A stretch of 64,000 nt of DNA. Origin: Pseudomonas fluvialis (GTDB lineage Bacteria; Pseudomonadota; Gammaproteobacteria; Pseudomonadales; Pseudomonadaceae). Shown here one piece after another: positions 46,177 through 55,201 of this stretch. The position numbers were made by a program, and so were the translations under genes. The stretch spans positions 136,265 through 200,264 of the forward strand of contig NZ_JACHLL010000003.1 in the NCBI RefSeq assembly GCF_014207935.1. The letters are read 5' to 3'. Numbering within the stretch: position 1 is the first letter of the stretch; the number at the start of each line of letters is the position of its first letter. The notes under the pieces were generated by a model. That model was not told the origin of the DNA and ran no database searches. It saw nothing but the letters and a program-made list of their open reading frames with translations.

Positions 46177-47135
46177 CACGATTGATGCTTCCAGAAACTT
46201 TCAGCGGTCCGCCGCAATGCCTCATCAACGCCAATCGGCGGCGACCAATTGAGCAACTCTTGCGTTTTACTGATATCGACCTCCAAAGAGCCGCACAAAC
46301 GCTGTGCTAGCGCTCTTTTTCCCAGTAGGCCGGCGCCTGCTTCAAGCAGTCGCACAGGAACAGGTAGCAACCACGCCGACTTGCCAAGCGCAAACGCCAT
46401 GCGACGAAGCAACTCCGTGGTAGACAGATCCTCACCATCACTTACCAGGAAAGTCTGATTCGCCGCCGACGGGTGCTCAATGCAAGTTGCGATCAGATCC
46501 ACCAGATTGTCCAATGCGACCAGGCTGCGACTGTTACAGGTGGCCCCCAGAGGCAAGGGAACACCCTTGCTCAACCAACGCATCATGCTCAAAAAGTTAG
46601 CCTTAACACCTGGCCCATAAACCAGTGGTGGGCGGACAATCACCACTTCAAGCCCGGTTTCCTTTGCCAACGCCCGCAATCCCTCCTCCGCCTCAAGCTT
46701 GGATATTCCATACGGATCCATTGGCTCAGGTGTCGACTCTGCACAGTACGGCCTGCCAGGCGATGTACTCTCACCATTAACCTTGATGGAGCTGACAAAC
46801 ACGAAGCGGCGAACACCAGCCTCTACAGCCTGTCGAGCTAGGCATAAGGTTCCCTCTACATTGGCACGACGGAACTCGGCCAGCGGATCGGGGGCCTCCT
46901 CACTCATCACATGCACACGCGCGGCACAGTGGACAACAACCTCTATGCCACTCAGAGCCGAACGCCAATCTGCGCTCGCCCCCAAAGTTGGAGCGATACA
47001 TACATGCAGATCAGCGGGCACATCTACCGGCAATTGGCGCATAGCACTGCGCAAGGTATGTGCGCTCTCTGCGAGCAAACGCGCCTGGACGGCACGACCG
47101 ACAAAGCCACTGGCCCCCGTTAACAAAACTTGCAT
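46176..47135 (-). CDS. wbpV: NAD-dependent epimerase/reductase, WbpV-like
   Basis: A 319-residue extended SDR. The NAD motif is LLTGASGFVG (residues 4-13), the catalytic Ser region FVFVSSIKVNGE, and the YxxxK is YGISK. WbpV-type enzymes reduce the 4-keto product of WbpM, yielding UDP-D-QuiNAc or UDP-D-FucNAc, the sugar that WbpL then loads. It lies just upstream of wbpL with coupled translation, which supports that step. ATG at 47135 is chosen because the Rossmann motif follows at once. A role as UDP-hexose 4-epimerase is the alternative. Confidence 0.82.
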   Translation of the reverse strand: MQVLLTGASGFVGRAVQARLLAESAHTLRSAMRQLPVDVPADLHVCIAPTLGASADWRSALSGIEVVVHCAARVHVMSEEAPDPLAEFRRANVEGTLCLARQAVEAGVRRFVFVSSIKVNGESTSPGRPYCAESTPEPMDPYGISKLEAEEGLRALAKETGLEVVIVRPPLVYGPGVKANFLSMMRWLSKGVPLPLGATCNSRSLVALDNLVDLIATCIEHPSAANQTFLVSDGEDLSTTELLRRMAFALGKSAWLLPVPVRLLEAGAGLLGKRALAQRLCGSLEVDISKTQELLNWSPPIGVDEALRRTAESFWKHQS

Positions 47136-47140
47136 AATTA

Positions 47141-48265
47141 CTATTTGCACCACACGGTACGGTTTACGTATTCGGTATAACTGAGCACAACACGCACTAC
47201 CTGCAGCGATACCGCCCCACCAGCGTAATCGGGTACTAATGGAATTGTCCGTTTACCGAACTGATGCTGGCGGGTGATAACCCTGACTGCCGCCAACACC
47301 GAGTCACTCTTCAGACCACTCATGATCAAGGTGCCTTCATCCATCCCCTCTGGTCGCTCATGAGCATTGCGGAGCGTCACTGCTGGCAAATTGAGTAGAG
47401 AGGCCTCCTCAGTAATCGTGCCGCTATCAGACAAGACGCAGAATGCTGCCATCTGCAACTTGATGTAATCCAGCAGACCGAAAGGCTTGACGAAACGAAG
47501 CAGTGGATGCTCCAACGACTCACCGAGCTCAGCTAAGCGCTTGCGAGTGCGAGGATGGGTCGAAACAACTACCGGATAACCGTACTCGTCCGCCAGCGAA
47601 CGCAGTGTCTTCAGCAGGTCGCGCAAGTTCTCCGGGGTATCGACATTCTCCTCTCGATGAGCACTGACGATGAAGAACTTCCCAGTTTCCAGCCCCTCAC
47701 GCCTTAATACATCAGACTGCTCGATCTTCGGCATGTAATACTCAAGTACTTCATGCATGTGCGAGCCAGTCTTGATAATTGTTTCAGGACGTATACCTTC
47801 GGCAATAAGATAACGCCTAGCATGCTCGGTGAGTACCAAGTTGATATCAGATAGATGGTCAAGCACCTTTCTATTCAGCTCTTCAGGCACACGCTGATCG
47901 AAACAGCGATTACCCGCTTCCATATGAAATACCGGAATTTTGCGACGCTTGGCAGCTATTACCGCAAGGCAAGTATTGGTATCGCCGTAAAGCAACAGCG
48001 CATCAGGTCTCTCCAACTCGAACACTGCATCAGCCTTGGCGATCACCTCGGCTATGGTCTGCGCGGCAGTCTCGCCGATCGCTCCGAGAAAATGGTCCGG
48101 TTTTCGGATTTCAAGATCATCGAAGAAGACCTGATTCAGTTCGTAATCATAATTCTGCCCAGAATGCACCAGCACATGATTCACCTGGCGATCAAGTTCC
48201 GCAATAACCCGACTCATCTTGATCAGCTCGGGACGGGTCCCGACCAGGGTCATGACCTTAAGCAT
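47141..48265 (-). CDS. wbjD: UDP-N-acetyl-hexosamine C-2 epimerase, WbjD/FnlC (WbvD/QnlB) type
   Basis: A 374-residue non-hydrolysing C-2 epimerase of the WecB fold. Motifs: TLVGTRPELIKMSRVI at the start, VHSGQNYDYELNQVFF, LLYGDTNTCLAVIAAKR, HMEAGNRCFDQRVPEELNR (partly), and SAHREENVD. It performs the last step making UDP-L-FucNAc (from L-PneNAc) or UDP-L-QuiNAc (from L-RhaNAc). ATG at 48265 overlaps the wbjB stop by eight bases and follows AAGGAG. The frame is open far upstream but only antisense to wbjB sequence. Confidence 0.92.
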   Translation of the reverse strand: MLKVMTLVGTRPELIKMSRVIAELDRQVNHVLVHSGQNYDYELNQVFFDDLEIRKPDHFLGAIGETAAQTIAEVIAKADAVFELERPDALLLYGDTNTCLAVIAAKRRKIPVFHMEAGNRCFDQRVPEELNRKVLDHLSDINLVLTEHARRYLIAEGIRPETIIKTGSHMHEVLEYYMPKIEQSDVLRREGLETGKFFIVSAHREENVDTPENLRDLLKTLRSLADEYGYPVVVSTHPRTRKRLAELGESLEHPLLRFVKPFGLLDYIKLQMAAFCVLSDSGTITEEASLLNLPAVTLRNAHERPEGMDEGTLIMSGLKSDSVLAAVRVITRQHQFGKRTIPLVPDYAGGAVSLQVVRVVLSYTEYVNRTVWCK

Positions 48266-49268
48266 CAAGCTGCTCCTTGATATAGTCGAGCTTGAGGAGC
48301 AACTTCTTGATAGCCGGTACATCAAGGCGTTCGGTGTTGTGCGACGTGTAATCATCGAAATCGGAGATCTTCTCCTCGCCCTCAACAAAATACTTTTTGT
48401 AGTTGAGATCTCGATTATCTGCAGGGATTCGGTAGTAACGCCCCATATCCTCCGCCTTAGCCATCTCCTCCCTGGAAACCAAGGATTCGTAAAGCTTTTC
48501 ACCATGCCGGGTACCGATTACGCGGACAGAATTTTCTCGACCAAACAGCTCCTTGAGAGCCTGAGCCAAATCGCCAACGGTTGAAGATGGCGCCTTCTGT
48601 ACGAACAGATCGCCTTGCTGTCCATGCTCGAAAGCATGCAGTACCAAATCCACGGAATCTTCCAGAGACATCAGAAAACGCGTCATCTGCGGATCGGTGA
48701 CTGTCAGTGGCGCTCCAGCACGCATTTGCTCGACGAACAGTGGGATCACCGACCCACGCGAGGCCATCACATTGCCATATCGCGTTGCACAGATAACGGT
48801 CCCGCCCTCGGGAATCATGCGCGACTTCGCAACCATCAGTTTCTCAGCCATCGCCTTGGAAATGCCCATGGCATTGATTGGGTAAACAGCTTTGTCGGTC
48901 GACAACACGACTACCCGCTTCACGCCATTGGCGATTGCGGCATTAAGTACATTCTCTGTCCCACTGATATTAGTGCGTACGGCCTCCATGGGATAAAACT
49001 CACAGGAAGGCACCTGCTTGAGCGCTGCAGCATGGAAGATATAGTCAACACCAACCATGGCCTGCTTCAGGCTGTCGTAATCGCGTACATCGCCTATATA
49101 AAATTTTACTTTGTCATTTGAAAGTGCAATTCGCATGTCCTCCTGTTTTTTCTCGTCACGGGAAAAAATGCGAATTTCCTTGACTGCGGTATTGAGGAAC
49201 CTCCGCAGCACCGTATTACCGAAGGAACCAGTTCCCCCGGTGATCATCAAAACCTTGTTCTCAAACAT
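48258..49268 (-). CDS. wbjB: UDP-GlcNAc 4,6-dehydratase/5-epimerase (WbjB/FnlA)
   Basis: A 336-residue soluble SDR. The NAD motif is MITGGTGSFGNTVLRR (residues 8-14 core), catalytic region VVVLSTDKAVYPINAMGISKAMAEKL (quoted in part: STDKAVYPINAMGISKAM), with the Met-Lys pair replacing Tyr-Lys as in WbjB and FlaA1. It removes water from UDP-D-GlcNAc and epimerises C-5 (and in some assays C-3) to start the L-sugar branch, in contrast to the membrane enzyme WbpM. It ends coupled to wbjD and starts 11 bases after the reductase gene. Confidence 0.94.
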   Translation of the reverse strand: MFENKVLMITGGTGSFGNTVLRRFLNTAVKEIRIFSRDEKKQEDMRIALSNDKVKFYIGDVRDYDSLKQAMVGVDYIFHAAALKQVPSCEFYPMEAVRTNISGTENVLNAAIANGVKRVVVLSTDKAVYPINAMGISKAMAEKLMVAKSRMIPEGGTVICATRYGNVMASRGSVIPLFVEQMRAGAPLTVTDPQMTRFLMSLEDSVDLVLHAFEHGQQGDLFVQKAPSSTVGDLAQALKELFGRENSVRVIGTRHGEKLYESLVSREEMAKAEDMGRYYRIPADNRDLNYKKYFVEGEEKISDFDDYTSHNTERLDVPAIKKLLLKLDYIKEQLDA

Positions 49269-49279
49269 AATGAAATTCC

Positions 49280-50158
49280 TTAAACAGACTGCAGGTACTT
49301 ACGCCCTGCATGCATCCGGCCAACCAACTCTGGCCAAGATGGTGCAATGTAACCGGTGGCTGAGCCGAAACGCAGGGCTTGCAGAGAGCGATCGATGCAC
49401 ACCTGACGATCCTCGATGATCTCAATGTTCTTGCCGTACTCACACGCGACTAGAGACAGCAGATCGAGCTTGCTGATGGGTTCGGCAGCAACATGGTAAA
49501 GGCCCTTCAACTCAGGCTGAGTCAAGACATGATCACGGATGACGTTGGCCAGCTCGATGGTGGGCAAGCCCGAGAAGATAGCTTGCGCATAGCCCTTGGT
49601 CCGTCCTTCCTGAGCCAGGAACCAGTCGATGAGGGACCGTTGCGAGTTCAACTCATGCCCGATGATCGAAGTGCGCAGAGTGACCGCATTGTCAAAGTCA
49701 TGCAGTTCGCCAATGTACTTCGACTTGCCGTACAGGTCCTCCGCATCCGAGACACTTTCCTCCGTATATCCGCCATCTCGCCCGGAAAACACGCAGTCCG
49801 TGCTGACATGGATAACCCGCGTCCCGCTCAACGCACAAAGACGAGCCAGACGATGGGGAAACAGGGCATTGATCGGCAGGACCTGAAGGGGATCCTCAGC
49901 ATTGCTTTGCTGCTTGATGATCCCCACGCAGTTAACCACTACGTCGGGCCTAGCCCACTGCAGAACCCTAACCAGGGCGTCGGAGTCCTCGGCATCGAAG
50001 CCCTCGATCAACAGTTCCTGCTGCTGTGCAGAAAAATATCGACGACCGCTAGCGCTGCGCATCGCCCCCACTGTCTCGTAGCGAGAGTCGTCCCCCAACA
50101 CCTTGAACAGCATGTGCCCAAGCATGCCGGTCACGCCCAGTACCAGAACTCTCAACAC
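49280..50158 (-). CDS. RmlD-like C-4 reductase for an L-6-deoxy-HexNAc (WbvR/QnlA type)
   Basis: A 292-residue SDR. NAD motif VLGVTGMLGHMLFKVL, then VVNCVGIIKQ, the catalytic HVSTDCVFSGRDGGY, and YGKSK. It is about 80 residues shorter than WbjC/CapF/FnlB, which carry an extra C-terminal cupin domain; none is seen here. RmlD-like enzymes without the cupin (WbvR of V. cholerae O37, QnlA of E. coli) make UDP-L-RhaNAc, then L-QuiNAc. This favours L-QuiNAc in the O-antigen. It sits between a GT4 gene (one base away) and wbjB. Confidence 0.85.
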   Translation of the reverse strand: MLRVLVLGVTGMLGHMLFKVLGDDSRYETVGAMRSASGRRYFSAQQQELLIEGFDAEDSDALVRVLQWARPDVVVNCVGIIKQQSNAEDPLQVLPINALFPHRLARLCALSGTRVIHVSTDCVFSGRDGGYTEESVSDAEDLYGKSKYIGELHDFDNAVTLRTSIIGHELNSQRSLIDWFLAQEGRTKGYAQAIFSGLPTIELANVIRDHVLTQPELKGLYHVAAEPISKLDLLSLVACEYGKNIEIIEDRQVCIDRSLQALRFGSATGYIAPSWPELVGRMHAGRKYLQSV

Positions 50159-50159
50159 A

Positions 50160-51386
50160 TCACCCCCTGAGCCGTTTGAAAATGTTTGTCAATCGCTCGG
50201 CCAACTGGCCGATCTCGAAATGCTCACGTGCATAGACATGCCCAGCCTGCCCCATCGCTTCGCGAGCCGAATCAGGCAGTTCGCCGATTTCGACGATACG
50301 CCTTGCCAGAGCGGCGCCATCCTCCGGCGCACAGGAAAAGCCTGCGCCTATGTCCTCGATCAGGCGCGCCGCCACGCCCGGAACCGAGGCTATCACCGGC
50401 CGCCCCGCAGCCAGGTAGACCTGTACCTTGCTGGGGATCGTGTAGGCAAAAATCTCTTCATCACGCAAGGTCACCAGCAAGGCCAGGCAACGCGCATAGA
50501 GTGCGGGCATCGATGCAGACGGCAACTGCCCCAGGAGAATGATATTGCTCAAGCGGCGCCGCTCGACTTCAGCCTGCAGCCAGGCATGCCGACTCCCACT
50601 CCCAGCAATCAACAAGCGGACATCGCTGCCATTGGCCAGACAATCTGCGGCATCCAGCAGCGTCTCCAGTGCCTGGGCGGCACCCAGGTTGCCGGCGAAC
50701 AGGACGCAAGGCCCCGCAGCCAGCGCGGACTCCACATGGGCGGGAAGCTGCGCATTATCGTCCTTGCTCCAGTAATGGCTGGGTACCGGATTGGGATACT
50801 CAAGCGTCCTGGCTGTCGGGGCATGCCGCCGAACCGACGACTCGAAAGCCGGCGACTGCAGCAACAGCACATCGCATGCCGCATACAGCACGCTCACCAT
50901 GCGCGCCACCAGCCAGAGCGCCAAGCGATTGGAGACGAAGCCCGTGGCAGACAGGCTTTCGGGCCAGAGATCCTGCACCCACAGCGCCAGCGGCGCACGC
51001 TTGATCAAGCGCGCGACAATCCCGGGGATGACGGCGGTGATCGGCGATGGAGCGAAGACCAGTACGCCATCGAAGCGGCGGCCACGCAGTTGCACCGGCA
51101 AGGAGAGCGCGGCCGAAATGGCGAAGCCCATGTAGTTACCAAATAGGCGCAGTGCGCCCCCCCCGCCCCGAGGCACGATAGGGACGCGGAATACATCTAC
51201 CCCATCGAAAAGCTGCTCATGTTGCCAGCCCATCGCCCTGTACCCAGGTTCGACACTGCCGCTCGGGTAGTTTGGCTTTCCCGTGAGCACGGTCACTTCG
51301 TGCCCCTGGGCAAGAAGTTCGCGCGCCAAATCGTTGATGACGAAGTTTTCCGGCCAGAAATACTGGGTAACGAGTAAATAGCGCAA
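50160..51386 (-). CDS. Glycosyltransferase family 4 (WbuB/WbjE-like L-HexNAc transferase)
   Basis: A 408-residue cytoplasmic GT-B enzyme. N-terminal VTQYFWPENFVINDLARELLAQGHEV is typical of WbuB-type transferases (the part QYFWPENFVINDLA is diagnostic). APSPITAVIPGIVARLIK and WVQDLWPES follow. The nucleotide domain holds LLFAGNLGAAQ-like VLFAGNLGAAQALETL and the E-x7-E region around YLAAGRPVIASVPG. Homologues attach L-FucNAc or L-QuiNAc. Its immediate neighbour genes make such a sugar, so it likely transfers it onto the lipid-linked first residue. Confidence 0.88.
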   Translation of the reverse strand: MRYLLVTQYFWPENFVINDLARELLAQGHEVTVLTGKPNYPSGSVEPGYRAMGWQHEQLFDGVDVFRVPIVPRGGGGALRLFGNYMGFAISAALSLPVQLRGRRFDGVLVFAPSPITAVIPGIVARLIKRAPLALWVQDLWPESLSATGFVSNRLALWLVARMVSVLYAACDVLLLQSPAFESSVRRHAPTARTLEYPNPVPSHYWSKDDNAQLPAHVESALAAGPCVLFAGNLGAAQALETLLDAADCLANGSDVRLLIAGSGSRHAWLQAEVERRRLSNIILLGQLPSASMPALYARCLALLVTLRDEEIFAYTIPSKVQVYLAAGRPVIASVPGVAARLIEDIGAGFSCAPEDGAALARRIVEIGELPDSAREAMGQAGHVYAREHFEIGQLAERLTNIFKRLRG

Positions 51387-51391
51387 CTCGA

Positions 51392-52519
51392 CTACTCCAG
51401 GTAGATCCAGTCAGGCTTGGGAACTGCCTGCTGCAAAAGCCATTGATAAGTACTCTGGTAGAGAGCCGCCACCTCTTGCCACGAATAACGCTGCGCGTAG
51501 GCCCTGGCCAGGCTGCCCATAGCCAGCAATTCCTGCGGAGCCAGTGTCAAAGCCTCGCCCAAGGCCTCGGCCAATGACTGCACGGAGTTGTCCACCATCC
51601 AGCCCATGCCCTGCTCACGTAGGACGGACCATGGCGTTGCGCTGGTCGTGATGACTGGCAGTCCGGCCATCATGGCCTCCGCAACCACTATGCCGAAATT
51701 TTCCCCACGTGACGGCAGAACGAAAAGATCAGCCTGTTGATAGGCCGCCCACTTCGCAGGACCGTGCAAAGGCCCAACAAACCGGACGCTCTCACCAAGC
51801 CCTAACGACGCGGCTTTTTCCTGCATTATCTGCAGATAATTCGAACCTGGGTCAGGTGCACCGGCGATACAGAGTTCGAACGAATGCCCTGCGGGCAGCC
51901 TGGACCAGGCCTCGAGCAAATCGTCGAGGCCTTTGACCGGAGCGATCCGGGACAGGAAAAGCACACGCCGCCGCTCATTTACCTGGCGCGGCAGTCCCAG
52001 TTCTAGCCCTGTAGGATCGACCGCATTGGGAATGACCGCCACAGGATTTCCCAGACCTCGCGCACGAACGCCCAGGTACTCCTGATGAGAGTTGACCACC
52101 AGCAAGTCGGCCTGGCCCAGCAGCCTCCGCTGATAAAGATGCCAGGCCAGCAACTTCTTCACGACCTTGTGACGGAAGGCCCAAGGCTCCAGCATGCCGT
52201 GGGGGCTGAAGACTAACTTGGCGCCATGCCGCCTGGCCAGACGCGCACATTGGAGTTCGAAAGGCGTCCAGAGGCCATGAATGTGGAACAGCCGGAGAGG
52301 GAAATCCCTGTAACTTATTTGAGCGGCATGGTCAAAGTCGACCTCATGGCTCGAGAGTTGCTGACTGCCAACCTGCGAGATCACCCACGGCTCAAACTCC
52401 GTTTCCATCTGAGCTAGCTGGGCCTGCAAGGGGACAACCACCTTGGCAATCCCCCCTCCGCTGGCACAACTGGCATCGCGCACGCAGGAAACCAACAATG
52501 ACTTGTTGCTGCGACTCAC
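51392..52519 (-). CDS. Glycosyltransferase family 4, O-antigen
   Basis: A 375-residue GT-B glycosyltransferase. The N-terminal half has HIHGLWTPFELQCARLARR and SPHGMLEPWAF; the C-terminal nucleotide-sugar domain has FLSRIAPVKGLDDLLEAW and the SRGENFGIVVAEAMMAGLPV motif with the E-x7-E pair. The start is GTG at 52519 inside GTGA overlapping the wzx stop by four bases. Donor and acceptor are unknown; the HGLW...HGM pattern is common in hexose or deoxyhexose transferases of O-antigen loci. Confidence 0.88.
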   Translation of the reverse strand: MSRSNKSLLVSCVRDASCASGGGIAKVVVPLQAQLAQMETEFEPWVISQVGSQQLSSHEVDFDHAAQISYRDFPLRLFHIHGLWTPFELQCARLARRHGAKLVFSPHGMLEPWAFRHKVVKKLLAWHLYQRRLLGQADLLVVNSHQEYLGVRARGLGNPVAVIPNAVDPTGLELGLPRQVNERRRVLFLSRIAPVKGLDDLLEAWSRLPAGHSFELCIAGAPDPGSNYLQIMQEKAASLGLGESVRFVGPLHGPAKWAAYQQADLFVLPSRGENFGIVVAEAMMAGLPVITTSATPWSVLREQGMGWMVDNSVQSLAEALGEALTLAPQELLAMGSLARAYAQRYSWQEVAALYQSTYQWLLQQAVPKPDWIYLE

Positions 52520-54015
52520 TGTAAATATCCCTTTTTATGCACGAACACCGTCATCAGCACAGCCATCCCCCCCATGAGCGACAAGGGCAGAGCAGCCATC
52601 AACAGGGCCCTTACCTCTCCGAGGGCGGCAGGATCATATAGCGAGAACAGCCCGCTGAATAGCAGACAACACAGTGCATACAGCAGCAAGCAGACAGCCC
52701 CTTGAATACGGCATCGCCAAATTATCAAATCGCTGCTCAAAACATAGCGGTAGAGCAGAACCAGAGTACAAAGGTTGTAGACAAGCCACACCCAAGCGAC
52801 TCCCGGCACTCCCTGCCACCCATAGAGCAGCGGCACCGCCAGCAATAGCAGAGGCACTGCGACCCAATTCATAACCGAGACGAAACGAAGCCGCCCACTG
52901 GCCAAGAGCATGGCAAATGGAATGCACTGAATCGACTGGAGCAGAGACCCAAGGAACAACACAGGAAGCAGCCCCCCCACGGGCGCCGCCAGATCGTCGG
53001 GCAAGATCATACGCAAGGGAATTGCCACATGAAAAGCTGACCAGCTAGCCAACCCTGTCACCAGCAGCGCGCCACCCCAGACACTGAAGACAAAGATGCG
53101 GGAAATCTCGCGCCTATCGCCCTGCGCCATCAGCATGGAAAAGCGGGGAAAGAGGACGGCCTGCAGTGCAGACGAGAAAATGTAGGCCCCGCCGGCAAGA
53201 GCCGAAGCAACCGCATAGTCGGAGAACTCGGCAAGTGGCAGAGCCGCACTCAAATAAAGCTTGTCGTACTGCAATATCACGGCAGACGAAGCCGAGAGGG
53301 CCAGCACTTTTACCGAGAAGGCAAGACTTCTCTGCAGATACGCCGTTCCAGGCCTGAAGCCGAAAAAGGGTTGCGGACGCAAGAAATAACCCCACAGTAA
53401 CAGGGCGAGGTAGGCCAGTTGCACGATCAGAAAGCCGAGAAAAAGATCGACAATCCCTCCGTCGCTCAACCATATGTAAAAAGCGACCCCGAATACCCTC
53501 ACCAACGAATAAACAATATACAAGGCATTCAACGCCAGATGCCGCTCATGCCCTTGTAACGCAGCCTGTAGAAGGAATACCGGGAAGTTCAGCCCAATAA
53601 ACGCCCCCATTAGAGCAATAGCCCCAGACAGATCCGAAACTGGCAACTGCGAACTCGTCAGCCACTGGCTCGCCAAAAGGGGGGACAGACCATACAGGAT
53701 CAAGGCGATCAGCATCCCCAGTAGCGAGGCCGCAATCAGATTGGAGATCAATAGTGAATCCAGATAGCGAACACCGCGCGTATAGCCCTTCCTGAACGAG
53801 CCTTTGTAGAACGCTATCTGCCTAATCAATGCACTGCTCATGCCTGCCTCGAGCAGCATGATGACTACCTGCAGCGAACTGAAGAAACCCACGAGACCTA
53901 CACTTTCCCTCCCCAGCAGATGAGAAAAAAGAGGAATTTGCACAAAACTGGCCAGAGCATATACCAGCTTCCCGACAAAGCTGAGGGCAAAACCCCAGTT
54001 GAAACTATTCTTCAT
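52516..54015 (-). CDS. wzx: O-antigen flippase Wzx
   Basis: A 499-residue polytopic protein with about twelve to fourteen helices of the polysaccharide transport (MATE/MOP) superfamily. It flips the lipid-linked repeat unit across the inner membrane. It opens FNWGFALSFVGKLVYALASFVQ (part: GKLVYALASFVQIPLFSHLLG), the usual first-helix layout, and has the QYDKLYLSAALPLAEFSDYA segment typical of Wzx. ATG at 54015 is chosen; the open frame upstream overlaps wzy. It overlaps the wzy end by 11 bases. Confidence 0.88.
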   Translation of the reverse strand: MKNSFNWGFALSFVGKLVYALASFVQIPLFSHLLGRESVGLVGFFSSLQVVIMLLEAGMSSALIRQIAFYKGSFRKGYTRGVRYLDSLLISNLIAASLLGMLIALILYGLSPLLASQWLTSSQLPVSDLSGAIALMGAFIGLNFPVFLLQAALQGHERHLALNALYIVYSLVRVFGVAFYIWLSDGGIVDLFLGFLIVQLAYLALLLWGYFLRPQPFFGFRPGTAYLQRSLAFSVKVLALSASSAVILQYDKLYLSAALPLAEFSDYAVASALAGGAYIFSSALQAVLFPRFSMLMAQGDRREISRIFVFSVWGGALLVTGLASWSAFHVAIPLRMILPDDLAAPVGGLLPVLFLGSLLQSIQCIPFAMLLASGRLRFVSVMNWVAVPLLLLAVPLLYGWQGVPGVAWVWLVYNLCTLVLLYRYVLSSDLIIWRCRIQGAVCLLLYALCCLLFSGLFSLYDPAALGEVRALLMAALPLSLMGGMAVLMTVFVHKKGYLQ

Positions 54016-55201
54016 GTGCAGATGAGCGCCTTGCCGCCAACAAGCACAGCCCGTAGGCAAACAGCAGCTCGAAAGCAGCCACACCGATGACATTCTCGAA
54101 CAGTGCATACAATAGCGTTACAAAGATTGAAACTTTCAGCAGTCGATCCTCTGCCGGCAGAAGCGGAGAAGTCCAACGAAATGAAAGCAGGATCATCAAA
54201 ATATAAAAAAATAACCCCAACAGCCCAAACTCAATCCAGCGCGCCAGAATAAAGTTATGAACTCCCCACTCCGCTCGGGTCCAGAGCATCAATTCCTGAT
54301 AACTGGTAAAACCTCCAGGCCCCCAGCCATACAGTAAATTAGTACTGAGCAAATCCCAGCCGAGCCGCCAGAGATTGATGCGTGCAACTAGGCTACCAAG
54401 CCCCGGCACGAACTCCATTTTCTGAAGATATTCGCCTGGCAGACACATGAGCAGCAGCCAAGCGAACAACATGCCGACACCAACAATACTAAGCAGGAAA
54501 TAGAAATTAACCCTTCTCGACAAGACCGTGATCACCGTCGCCAGCATGAAGAAAAACAAACCGAACTTAGACAGAGTGACCAGCAACGCCACCAAGAGCC
54601 CGCCCCATACCCAACGTGCATGCACCCAGGCAAACGGCACAAAGAAAACAATAAATACCGCAAGCAGATTCGACCCCCCTAGGGCAGTAGCGATTTCCCC
54701 TTTGCTGGCCGTCATCTCGGCCCACCCTGCCTCAAAGAGAATCGGCAGCAACTTCCACAATGAACAAGCGATGATGCTTAACGAAAGCATCATCGCGGCT
54801 ATCAGCAGAGGCTTCCTTACACTTATAGGGGCAAAAAGATCGCGAAAGACATACTGGACAGCAAGCATGCCTCCTATCGGCAAAAGGCTGACTAGGTTCC
54901 TTTTCAAGGAAACCCACTCGACAGCCAGCGAAGAAATCAACCCGGCGAGCAAGATTGCACAGGACAGAGAGAAGAAGATCAGTGCTCGCCAGGAAAAACA
55001 CAGCCGCCGCGGCGAACAAAAATCAAAAGCGCAAAGAAGCGCCACAGGCAAAAGCGCCACAGGCAGCGTTATGGAGCTGCCTGCCAGCCATAACTCCAGA
55101 TTCCCCAGCACAACCAAGAGCGGGAAAATGTAAAAAAGGCCGCGTCTCGCTGAGACCAGCCACTCAGGACTAACCGCAGACCAAGGGAGATCACTTGCCA
55201 T
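54005..55201 (-). CDS. wzy: O-antigen polymerase Wzy (Wzy_C/ligase family)
   Basis: A 398-residue protein with about eleven predicted helices. The large periplasmic loop region has LYGWGPGGFTSYQELML followed by WGVHNFILARWIEFGLLG, the GxGPGGF...HN pattern of the Wzy_C/O-antigen ligase family. In this locus it most likely polymerises O-units. The ligase WaaL has the same fold but normally lies in the core-oligosaccharide locus. Coupled to neighbours by 11-base overlaps on both sides. Confidence 0.82.
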   Translation of the reverse strand: MASDLPWSAVSPEWLVSARRGLFYIFPLLVVLGNLELWLAGSSITLPVALLPVALLCAFDFCSPRRLCFSWRALIFFSLSCAILLAGLISSLAVEWVSLKRNLVSLLPIGGMLAVQYVFRDLFAPISVRKPLLIAAMMLSLSIIACSLWKLLPILFEAGWAEMTASKGEIATALGGSNLLAVFIVFFVPFAWVHARWVWGGLLVALLVTLSKFGLFFFMLATVITVLSRRVNFYFLLSIVGVGMLFAWLLLMCLPGEYLQKMEFVPGLGSLVARINLWRLGWDLLSTNLLYGWGPGGFTSYQELMLWTRAEWGVHNFILARWIEFGLLGLFFYILMILLSFRWTSPLLPAEDRLLKVSIFVTLLYALFENVIGVAAFELLFAYGLCLLAARRSSAHEE

